43,769 bases of DNA, taken from positions 1 through 43,769 of IMG/VR virus record IMGVR_UViG_3300046694_000231; one strand, 5' to 3'. Position numbers and translations under genes: made by a program. Source of the DNA: a virus. Shown here piece after piece: positions 31,389 to 37,350 of this stretch. Within the stretch, counting starts at the first letter, position 1; the number at the start of each line of letters is the position of its first letter. The notes beneath the pieces are model-generated. The model did not search any database, was not told the origin of the DNA, and saw only the letters and a program-made list of their open reading frames with translations.

Positions 31389-31727
31389 ATGTCGGACAGC
31401 AACAAGCCTGCCGAACATAAATTCGCAGTCAGCGGGGATGACTTCATTCGATTTCTGAGGGAGAAAACCGATGAGGTTGCATGCCCGGCGTGCGCCTCAA
31501 ACGAGTGGACAATTTTTAGCCTTACGGAGCCCGATCAGGCCTACCGGCTTATTACCCCCCTCAAATCGGCTGCTCACTCCTCCTTTGTAAACATGCTTGC
31601 TCTCTACTGTGATGAATGCGGCTATGTGCGGCATCATTTGGCGCGAATTGTTAAGGAATGGGTGACCCAAAACCCAGAAGCTCAGGGCCAGCTTGAACTC
31701 GATGAGCCGGAAAATGACCCAATATAA
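31389..31727 (+). CDS. Zinc-ribbon protein, first of a pair downstream of cI
   Basis: The protein has 112 residues. After SGDDFIRFLREKTDE come two CxxC pairs (CPACASNEW and CDECGYVRHH) separated by about 45 residues. This makes a split zinc ribbon like those in small phage and host proteins that bind nucleic acid or ribosomes. The end is acidic. A GGAG ribosome site lies seven bases before the ATG. The gene overlaps the next by 14 bases and should be made in lysogens from the cI transcript. Function unknown. With its partner it is a candidate exclusion or defence pair. Confidence 0.75.
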   Translation: MSDSNKPAEHKFAVSGDDFIRFLREKTDEVACPACASNEWTIFSLTEPDQAYRLITPLKSAAHSSFVNMLALYCDECGYVRHHLARIVKEWVTQNPEAQGQLELDEPENDPI

Positions 31728-32310
31728 TAAGAGCGATGAGCCAACCGCTGAAGCGGTGAAAGGCAAGCTGCAGCTTGCGTCCCGTGCGCAATTCAAGCAC
31801 CCAGACGTTCATACGCAACCAAATGCTGACAACACGCAAAGGGAGGGAGATACTTCTTCCATGAACGAATTCAGCCGCCAAGAATTGGATGCGAAACTTC
31901 AACTCCTTGAAGAGCGAATGGCATCGCGCTCCCAGTTAGTTGAGGGGAAAATTGATGTTTTCCTTGCGGCGCAAGTTGAGCGGGATAGACGCGTTGAGGC
32001 CCAGGTGAACTCCTCGATCACTCTTAGCGATGAATGGAACCAGAAATTCCGCCTTCTATCAGAGCAAGCCGTAACAGCTGCTAACCGCGCGGATAGTTCC
32101 GCGGCTGAGGCCGCGACGCTAAAAACGCATTTTTGGGCGAGTGTCGTCGCTCAACTAATTGGGGTTGGCGCGATCGTAGTCGGGGCCTACTTCGCCAACC
32201 AGGCGAATGTTTTTTCGGCCATCTCGACCACCATAAGCGCGATGCAGGTTGTTAAGGAGGCCCCGCAGCTACCCGCGGCACCACCTCCGCCCACTGCATC
32301 TCCGAAGTAA
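31714..32310 (+). CDS. Coiled-coil membrane protein, partner of zinc-ribbon gene
   Basis: The protein has 198 residues from the ATG at 31714, which lies inside the end of the preceding gene, so it is translationally coupled. Residues about 1-50 are polar and probably unstructured. A long helix follows (ELDAKLQLLEERMASRSQLV, then QVNSSITLSDEWNQKFRLLS), with coiled-coil character to about 140. One membrane segment (VVAQLIGVGAIVVGAYFANQ, about 148-168) and a proline-rich tail (LPAAPPPPTASP) complete it. The topology suggests a cytoplasmic sensor anchored in the inner membrane. It ends just before a terminator. Confidence 0.75.
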   Translation: MTQYNKSDEPTAEAVKGKLQLASRAQFKHPDVHTQPNADNTQREGDTSSMNEFSRQELDAKLQLLEERMASRSQLVEGKIDVFLAAQVERDRRVEAQVNSSITLSDEWNQKFRLLSEQAVTAANRADSSAAEAATLKTHFWASVVAQLIGVGAIVVGAYFANQANVFSAISTTISAMQVVKEAPQLPAAPPPPTASPK

Positions 32311-32319
32311 TTGACTTTC

Positions 32320-32346
32320 AAGCCCCGCCAAGAGCGGGGCTTTTTT
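32320..32346 (+). terminator. Terminator of the cI operon
   Basis: AAGCCCCGC-caaga-GCGGGGCTT followed by a T run forms a strong Rho-independent terminator on the plus strand. It closes the transcript that carries cI and the two genes after it. The DUF1654-like gene converges on it from the other side. Confidence 0.9.
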
Positions 32347-32353
32347 ATGGCTG

Positions 32354-32668
32354 CTAGAAAGGAATCTCGGCCTCAGTGACCGATTCGTCCTCGCGCACGG
32401 GCGGCGAAACCCCACCCTCTTCCCTCTCCCAGCTCACCATCACGTTGCCGTCGTCATCGAATAGCAGGTGAAGCCCGTCGGTTTCGGCCAGCAGCCCCAT
32501 CACCCCATCCCACGCTTCATCCTCATCCGTGTCCAGGCGGTGAATCAACACGCTCCGGTTCATCTGCGATATAGGCGACTGGATCATTGCTGACACCCTC
32601 AGGCCCAGGCGCTCAAGCCCCGTTAGCTCGACCTTCTCCGTGATTTCCGCCGACTTCTTTCTGGCCAT
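32354..32668 (-). CDS. DUF1654-like protein under LexA control
   Basis: The protein has 104 residues. The pattern LTGLERLGLRVSAMIQSP, then QMNRSVLIHRLDTDEDEAWD and LLAETDGLHLLFDDDGNV is what I know of DUF1654, a small family found mainly in Pseudomonas and its phages. The function is not established. An AAGGAG ribosome site precedes the ATG. A LexA box lies 16 bases upstream of the start codon. The gene is read against cI and pL and lies between cI and OL. That position, with DNA-damage control, is what one would expect for a gene that helps switch the prophage on. Confidence 0.8.
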   Translation of the reverse strand: MARKKSAEITEKVELTGLERLGLRVSAMIQSPISQMNRSVLIHRLDTDEDEAWDGVMGLLAETDGLHLLFDDDGNVMVSWEREEGGVSPPVREDESVTEAEIPF

Positions 32669-32684
32669 TCGCCGCTCCTTTTAG

Positions 32685-32700
32685 CTGTATACCCATACAG
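32685..32700. promoter_or_regulatory. LexA (SOS) box of the DUF1654-like gene
   Basis: CTGTATACCCATACAG has all eight fixed LexA-box bases. On the minus strand a TATACA -10-like hexamer lies inside it. Bound LexA should block the gene at 32354-32668. OL begins 38 bases further along, so LexA and CI sites sit back to back in one small regulatory region. Confidence 0.88.
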
Positions 32701-32738
32701 TAGCAGCAAAAGAATAACGCACAGCCTGCAAAAATAAA

Positions 32739-32778
32739 TTAACCATCGGTATTGACGTTAAAATATACCGATGGTTAA
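32739..32778 (+). promoter_or_regulatory. OL: two operators with pL promoter
   Basis: TTAACCATCGGTAT (32739-32752) and its exact inverted copy ATACCGATGGTTAA (32765-32778) are centred 25 bp apart and match the OR consensus. TTGACG (32752-32757) lies between them. A weak -10 (TAACTT, 32776-32781, 18-base spacer) overlaps the second operator. This is the expected plus-strand promoter for the operon ending in the integrase. Confidence 0.8.
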
Positions 32779-32820
32779 CTTGGTTCCAACAAGGCCGCGA
32801 TGCCTCGGGGCAACCCGGAA

Positions 32821-32832
32821 CGCTCTTTAACA
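32821..32832 (+). promoter_or_regulatory. boxA-like antitermination element
   Basis: CGCTCTTTAACA closely matches boxA of rRNA leaders and lambdoid nut sites, the NusB/S10 binding sequence. It lies about 35-40 bases after the predicted pL start, as nutL does in lambda. I could not identify an N-like protein gene, so antitermination may use the RNA element with host Nus factors or an unrecognised small protein. Confidence 0.7.
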
Positions 32833-33139
32833 ACCAGCGCCATGAACAGCTAGCCCGCAAGGGCGAGGCAGCCCGAGCGATCTCCTGACGGGCGACAGAA
32901 ATTCAGGGGAGTAACAAAACGCAGCGCTTACCGGCGACCGGCGTACCGCTTCACCTTCCAACAGAGGGGAAGGCAGCGGACGAGGTGATGACCGAACTGA
33001 GCGAATGACCCGGTGGGCGCTGCGAATAAGCGGAGTGAGCACCAGCCATTGCTGACAGCCAACCCCGCCGCAACACGGAAAGCTTCACTTCTGCACCTGA
33101 TTCCGGGTGCAGCGGGAAGACAACCAAGGAGGAAGACAC
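32833..33139 (+). other. pL leader, about 300 bases without a gene
   Basis: No reading frame with a sound start fits here on the plus strand. The minus-strand frames overlapping it are antisense and lack ribosome sites. The stretch is rich in G-C runs that can form several small hairpins. It ends with the first of two related leader hairpins (33091-33112). It probably is the untranslated RNA between boxA and the first early gene. Confidence 0.6.
33088..33130 (+). ncRNA. Leader hairpin element, copy 1
   Basis: CTGCACC (33091-33097) pairs with GGTGCAG (33106-33112), followed by a conserved single-stranded run ending in AACCAAGGAGG, the ribosome site of the next gene. Copy 2 lies at 33379-33432. 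The outer stem pair differs between copies (C-G here, A-T there), a compensatory change that argues for a real RNA structure. The AAGGA at the ribosome site is also a CsrA/RsmA-type binding motif. Confidence 0.6.
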
Positions 33140-33373
33140 ATGTTTGAGGGTATCCATAGCTACGGCGGCGAAGCAGGGCTGTGTGGCGCTAGCTACACCA
33201 GCGGAGAGGTGCATGGTCACGTCTCCTTTGCGGCCAGCCCGGACCGTACCAGCGTTATGAGTTCCATCGGGACGGATGAGGCTGTGCTCAAGTGCAGCTT
33301 CAGCCACTACTTCAGCAGCATCTTGCGCCGGCAGAAAGCGCGAGTAGTTGCAGAAGTGGAAAGCCTGGTTTGA
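33140..33373 (+). CDS. First pL-operon protein, unknown
   Basis: The protein has 77 residues from the ATG at 33140, which has a strong AAGGAGG ribosome site. An upstream in-frame ATG lies in the leader hairpin and is not supported. It starts MFEGIHSYGGEAGLCGASYT, has a strand-rich middle and ends in a basic helix (SSILRRQKARVVAEVESLV). No family is recognised. First genes after pL often encode host-takeover proteins. Confidence 0.7.
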   Translation: MFEGIHSYGGEAGLCGASYTSGEVHGHVSFAASPDRTSVMSSIGTDEAVLKCSFSHYFSSILRRQKARVVAEVESLV

Positions 33374-33378
33374 GGAAT

Positions 33379-33432
33379 CTTCACTGATGCACCTGCTCAC
33401 CCGGGTGCATCGGGAAGCAACCAACCAAGGAG
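33379..33432 (+). ncRNA. Leader hairpin element, copy 2, upstream of csrA
   Basis: GATGCACC (33386-33393) pairs with GGTGCATC (33404-33411). The flanks CTTCACT before and CGGGAAG..CAACCAAGGAG after are shared with copy 1. The AAGGAG is the csrA ribosome site. A CsrA homologue binding here would block its own translation. Confidence 0.6.
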
Positions 33433-33439
33433 AAGGACC

Positions 33440-33616
33440 ATGCTGATTCTCACCCGCCGAGTAGGCGAAACCCTGCAGATCGGCGACGACATCACCGCAA
33501 CGGTGATGGAAGTGAACGGCAACCAGGTGCGCATAGGCATCGCGGCGCCAAAGGACGTGAAGGTCATGCGGCCTGAAGCGAAGTTGAAGCAGCCCAAGCT
33601 GGCCAGCGCCTGCTGA
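33440..33616 (+). CDS. csrA: CsrA/RsmA-like translational regulator
   Basis: The protein has 58 residues, short enough to be missed by length filters. [18 protein letters not shown], then [17 protein letters not shown] is plain CsrA. The RNA-contact residues Leu4, Arg6, Arg7 and Arg44 are kept. From residue 45 the usual EEIYQRI helix is replaced by a proline-containing basic tail ([14 protein letters not shown]), so the dimer's outer helix is probably altered. CsrA homodimers bind GGA motifs in mRNA leaders and change translation or stability. A phage copy could retune host or phage messages at early times. It has an AAGGAGAAGG ribosome site. Confidence 0.93.
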   Translation: MLILTRRVGETLQIGDDITATVMEVNGNQVRIGIAAPKDVKVMRPEAKLKQPKLASAC

Positions 33617-33632
33617 CCAACGGAGAGCCACG

Positions 33633-33836
33633 ATGACGCCCATCCTGAGACGTGCCTGCGAGTACGTGCGCAACACCGGCGGCAACGCCACCGAAGCGAT
33701 ATTCGACGACGACCACGAGCCCATCGGGCCGCGCTTAAGAGCCGACCTGCACTACGAAGGGTTGATTCGCGTCGAAGACGGAAAGCTGCACCTCACATAC
33801 AAAGCAAGTCAGGCCTTATCCGATCCTGTGTTTTGA
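33633..33836 (+). CDS. Small early protein, winged-helix-like
   Basis: The protein has 67 residues with a GGAG ribosome site. The pattern TPILRRACEYVRNTGGNATE, then RLRADLHYEGLIRVEDGKLH, has the helix-helix-wing rhythm of a small winged-helix domain. The family is not known to me. It follows csrA by 16 bases and should share its transcript. Confidence 0.65.
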   Translation: MTPILRRACEYVRNTGGNATEAIFDDDHEPIGPRLRADLHYEGLIRVEDGKLHLTYKASQALSDPVF

Positions 33837-34448
33837 AAATCCGCCAGCTCGCTGGCTACGCAGACCGGGAAACGCGCCCTTCTGCTTACGGTTATGCCGC
33901 GTGACAAGCGGGGAGAGACCCGCCGACCAAGACACTCTGCGAGTCGTTAACTGCCCGAAGTGTGACAGCCGGAGAGACGGCCCGAGCGCCTCGAAAGAGG
34001 CTGCATCGGAATGTCGGCGGGGGATGAAAAAAGCATTCTGGATTGGCGAGCAATACGAAGCCCCGGACGTAGCCAGTCGCAAACAGGTTGGACCGACATT
34101 CCAATGCAGCTTCCATAGGTGGCCACTGCCTGCCCAGTGAGCGAATAACGGAGGGTTTAGCCATGGGCCATTAGCGAACAACACACCCTGGGCGCGGCAA
34201 GCCTGAAGGCTGCGCATTGAACCGTGACAGGCAGCGGAACCTTAGGCCGTAGGTGTGACCGCGCACCGGCTGGGCAACCAGTGGCCGATCGAGCGAAGAC
34301 GAGTTATGCCCCGCTACCGATGCACGGATGCCCGGTAGCGGTTCCCTCCCCGCCTTCATACGCCGCCACCTTACCGGTTGGACCTTGCGGAAGACTCTTC
34401 CGGACAGGGTGGCGACCTATGCACGCAATTCCACCCAGGAGCTGCACC
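33837..34448 (+). other. About 610 bases without a convincing gene
   Basis: Open frames here (for example 33901-34140) lack ribosome sites and have odd composition. The stretch contains compact hairpins: GCGGG-GAGAGA-CCCGC near 33909, GCCG-GAGAGA-CGGC near 33969 (same loop), and CCTC-GAAA-GAGG near 33989. A GGAGG site with a three-codon frame (ATG GGC CAT TAG, 34163-34174) is also present. It may be a structured early RNA or a leader for the genes after it. I cannot assign a function. Confidence 0.5.
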
Positions 34449-34670
34449 GTGACCAAGAACGATGAATGCGGCTGGTACCTCAGCATCTACACCATCGCCA
34501 CGCTGTTCCTGCTGGCGGCCAAGCTTTCCGGCTCCATCGACTGGGGCTGGCTGGCCTGCACTTCCCCGGCCTGGGGCGCGATCGCCGCCCACCAGGTCAT
34601 TCAGTGGGCCGCCTGCCGCGGTTGGCTGAAACGCAACACCTCACCCATCCCATGCGAGCACAACCTATGA
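34449..34670 (+). CDS. Small two-helix membrane protein
   Basis: The protein has 73 residues from a GTG at 34449, with AGGAG seven bases before it. Two hydrophobic helices are visible (YLSIYTIATLFLLAAKLSG and the WLACTSPAWGAIAAHQVI region) with a basic tail. The LAAKLSGSIDWGWL segment resembles small phage proteins often labelled 'transmembrane Fragile-X-F', a name without known function here. Its stop overlaps the next start (ATGA). Confidence 0.7.
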   Translation: MTKNDECGWYLSIYTIATLFLLAAKLSGSIDWGWLACTSPAWGAIAAHQVIQWAACRGWLKRNTSPIPCEHNL

Positions 34671-34879
34671 ACCTGATCGATCAGCTCCACACCCTGCTAC
34701 TCGCCCGGCGCCGCTCTGCACAAAAGCGCCAGCTCCCTCGCACCCAGGTGTACATCAAAGGTGTTGGCCGCTACGAAGTGAAGGACATGGATACCGGCCG
34801 GGTTCTTGGCGAGCGGCCCACCTACACCGAAGCGCGCACCCTTGCCGACAGCATGGAGCGCGGGGAGCTCTGCGCATGA
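34667..34879 (+). CDS. Small basic early protein
   Basis: The protein has 70 residues from the ATG overlapping the previous stop. A basic helix (HTLLLARRRSAQKRQLPR) is followed by a strand-turn-strand (VYIKGVGRYEVKDMDTGRVL) and a helix. It may bind nucleic acid, judged by charge only. The stop overlaps the next start by ATGA, so four genes in a row are translationally coupled. Confidence 0.65.
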   Translation: MNLIDQLHTLLLARRRSAQKRQLPRTQVYIKGVGRYEVKDMDTGRVLGERPTYTEARTLADSMERGELCA

Positions 34880-35397
34880 TCGGCCGCAATGACCACCTGC
34901 TCAAAGCCCCGATATCCGCAATGCTGAATGACGCCATGGCCCAGTACCTCGCTGCTGGCGGCACCGTAGAAAACGTACCGACCCGCATCGGCGCACCGAT
35001 GCCGACCTGCTTCAACAATCACGCCCAGGTGATCCGGCCGCCAACGGAACGCATTGCCGCGGGCCGGGTTGCCTCGGACCGCCGCAAGGACCAAATCGAA
35101 AAGGCGCGGGCGGCGGCGGAAACGATGAGTCTGGTGGCGGCATCCAGGGCCCTGGGCATCAGCAGGGATTCTCTGCGGAGGATGGCGGCCGCCGGCGGCT
35201 TCAAGTTCCAGCCGCGCGACTTCTACATCGACCGCACCAACGATCCGGCCGACGTCGAACGCATCAACGCCAGCAAGGGCTTGGGGCTGACACGTAACCA
35301 GGTGATGAAGGCCCTCGGCATCTCCTACGAACGCTTCCACCGGCTGCTAAAGGAAAACAGCATCGACTTTCCCACGAAGCAGCCTCGCCCAAGATGA
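34876..35397 (+). CDS. Protein with two helix-turn-helix-like segments
   Basis: The protein has 173 residues. Two helix-turn-helix patterns are visible: MSLVAASRALGISRDSLRRM (about 85-104) and LTRNQVMKALGISYERFHRL (about 136-155). A paired layout like this is expected of a DNA-binding protein that contacts two sites or an extended one. The N-terminus (PISAMLNDAMAQYLAAGG) is helical. It could be an early regulator. No named family recognised. Confidence 0.7.
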   Translation: MIGRNDHLLKAPISAMLNDAMAQYLAAGGTVENVPTRIGAPMPTCFNNHAQVIRPPTERIAAGRVASDRRKDQIEKARAAAETMSLVAASRALGISRDSLRRMAAAGGFKFQPRDFYIDRTNDPADVERINASKGLGLTRNQVMKALGISYERFHRLLKENSIDFPTKQPRPR

Positions 35398-35457
35398 AGC
35401 GCGCAGCACACCACCGGCGGCGGATGCATATCACCCTGCCGCCCAGCGAGATAGGAC

Positions 35458-35796
35458 ATGGCCAAGAGCAATGCGGAGCTTCAGGTAGAGAAGCGGCGGA
35501 ACGAGAAAGAGCTGCTGAAGCGGATCGGCGGCCAGAAGCGCAACTGGATCATGTCGAAGGCGTTGCTCGACGCCATGGACGTCCTTTGCAAGCGGTATGA
35601 GTTCGAAGAGTGGCAGGAAGCGGCATCGACGATCCTGATCAACTTCGCCGCCGCAACGCCGGAGCAGGTCGCACCATTCGCCACCCTGTCGCGACACGAA
35701 TTCGCTATCACCGAAAAGCAGTCGCGACAGCTCGAAGAGTTCGCCAAGACCGGCGTGGAATCACGCCTAAGTCCATTGGGTGGCAGCAAGCGCTAA
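35458..35796 (+). CDS. Helical early protein, unknown
   Basis: The protein has 112 residues. A charged N-terminal helix (ELQVEKRRNEKELLKRIGG) is followed by NWIMSKALLDAMDVLCKRYE and a C-terminal helix. The first 25 residues resemble a basic DNA-binding arm and the rest a dimerisation domain, but this is by composition alone. Its last 30 bases overlap the minus-strand membrane gene. Confidence 0.65.
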   Translation: MAKSNAELQVEKRRNEKELLKRIGGQKRNWIMSKALLDAMDVLCKRYEFEEWQEAASTILINFAAATPEQVAPFATLSRHEFAITEKQSRQLEEFAKTGVESRLSPLGGSKR

Positions 35797-36117
35797 GGCA
35801 CCTAGGGAGCTGATGATGCCAACCCATTTGGCGAGGTCAGCCACGACATTCATCACAGGTACAAACGTGCGGCGCTCGTCGGCATGGATGTTCGCCCGAC
35901 ACCAAACCACCAAGTCAGATGCGATATAGCAGGCCAGGGCGTTAAACGGCCCTGCAAAAGCTGCAATCACCTGGGCTCGGTCAAGCGAATAGCCCCACCA
36001 GACCAAAGCAACTGCAAGGGATACCGCAGCCATCGTCTCTAGAACGATGGCTGCCCCCAACCGCAACGCCAACTGTTGGGGCGATGCAGCGAACTCTCTG
36101 TCAATTCCGAAATTCAT
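35767..36117 (-). CDS. Moron: small membrane protein on the opposite strand
   Basis: The protein has 116 residues. Hydrophobic segments lie at about 20-43 (LGAAIVLETMAAVSLAVALV), 50-70 (VIAAFAGPFNALACYIASDL) and 96-112. It is read against the pL operon, so it must have its own promoter and may be on in the lysogen. Membrane morons in this position often exclude other phages. There is no direct evidence for that here. The start has no strong ribosome site. Confidence 0.6.
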   Translation of the reverse strand: MNFGIDREFAASPQQLALRLGAAIVLETMAAVSLAVALVWWGYSLDRAQVIAAFAGPFNALACYIASDLVVWCRANIHADERRTFVPVMNVVADLAKWVGIISSLGALALAATQWT

Positions 36118-36222
36118 CTAGTAATTGCCCTCACCGTCTACGCGGTGGAGCGACACAAATAACCGAATCCATCACCGAATGCCACCAGCACTGGCACGGC
36201 GGCGCTTTGCCTGGAGTATCGA

Positions 36223-37350
36223 ATGACACCCTCCCACCAGATACGGGTTGGCCACTGCCTGGAGCTGCTGCAGGCAATGCCAAGCGAGTCCGTGCAGTGC
36301 TGCGTGACCTCCCCGCCCTACTACGGCCTGCGCGACTACAACGTCGAAGGACAGATCGGCCTGGAGGAAACGCCGGCGGAATTCATCGCCCGCCTCGTCG
36401 AGGTGTTCCGCGAAGTGCGGCGAGTACTCCGCAAGGACGGTACCGCCTGGGTGAACATGGGCGACAGCTATTCAAGCCGGCCGAATGGTCCTGTGGGCGG
36501 CGGTGGCCACCAAGGCCCTGCACCCCATGTTGCGGTTCGCACTGCCAACGCGCGGCGGTCCGGGCATATCCCGGCAGGCCTGAAACATAAGGACCTGATG
36601 GGCATGCCTTGGCGTCTCGCCTTCGCGCTGCAGGACGATGGTTGGTATCTCCGACAGGACATCATCTGGCACAAGCCGAATCCGATGCCTGAGTCGACGC
36701 GCGATCGCTGCACAAAGGCGCACGAGTATCTGTTCCTGCTCAGCAAGTCGCGCCGATACCACTGCGACATGAACCAGATCCGCGAGCCTGCAATCTGGGG
36801 TTCTACCCCGACTGGCGTTGGCTTCGGGCACGGATTCGACGAAGAAACGAAGCCGCGCGCGGTACGTCCAGCCGGTTGGGCAGACAGCGGAAAGAAGGAC
36901 GCCGCCAGCTGGGCGAGTGCCGAGCGCCAGGGCCGTGGAAGCAAGCGCAACAGCTTTGCCAGAGAAACCAAGCAAACCGCTGGCGAGCACGGCCAAACCG
37001 CGCAGCACCGGCCTTGCCGCCCGGACGTTGACTACAGCATGACCCGGAACAAGCGCAGCGTGTGGACGGTACCAACCCACAGTTTCAAGGGCGCCCACTT
37101 CGCCACCTTCCCGCCCGACCTGATCAGGCCCTGCATTCTCGCCGGCGCGCCGCGCGGAGGCCTTGTGCTTGATCCGTTCGGTGGCGCCGGTACCACCGGC
37201 CTGGTCGCCATGCAGGAAGGCCGGTGCTCGCTTCTGCTCGAGCTCAACCCCGAATACGCCGCGCTGGCCCAGGCCAGGTTGAACACAGCCTGGATAGATG
37301 GTGCCGCGCAGATGGACATCCTTCTCGACTCCAAGGAATCAGCCGCATGA
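36223..37350 (+). CDS. Orphan DNA methyltransferase, N4-cytosine type
   Basis: The protein has 375 residues. Catalytic motif IV is TSPPYY (Ser30-Pro-Pro-Tyr33) near the N-terminus and the SAM-binding motif I is DPFGGAGTTG (317-326) near the C-terminus, the order of beta-class enzymes. SPPY favours N4-cytosine over N6-adenine methylation. The middle (about 75-300) should hold the target-recognition domain. No restriction gene is nearby. It may shield phage DNA from host restriction. The ribosome site is GGAG. The stop overlaps the next gene by four bases. Confidence 0.9.
   Translation: MTPSHQIRVGHCLELLQAMPSESVQCCVTSPPYYGLRDYNVEGQIGLEETPAEFIARLVEVFREVRRVLRKDGTAWVNMGDSYSSRPNGPVGGGGHQGPAPHVAVRTANARRSGHIPAGLKHKDLMGMPWRLAFALQDDGWYLRQDIIWHKPNPMPESTRDRCTKAHEYLFLLSKSRRYHCDMNQIREPAIWGSTPTGVGFGHGFDEETKPRAVRPAGWADSGKKDAASWASAERQGRGSKRNSFARETKQTAGEHGQTAQHRPCRPDVDYSMTRNKRSVWTVPTHSFKGAHFATFPPDLIRPCILAGAPRGGLVLDPFGGAGTTGLVAMQEGRCSLLLELNPEYAALAQARLNTAWIDGAAQMDILLDSKESAA

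Noticed and set aside
32827-33724. Minus-strand frames of 71 and 257 codons across the pL leader and csrA
   Set aside because: They are antisense to csrA, the leader hairpins and two plus-strand genes with strong ribosome sites, and have no start signal of their own.
33837-34448. Enrichment of GGA (CsrA-target) triplets, suggesting an RsmY/RsmZ-like sponge RNA
   Set aside because: I counted about 15 GGA triplets in about 610 bases, only slightly above what base composition predicts (about 11). No regular series of ANGGA hairpin loops is seen. The hairpins are reported without this claim.
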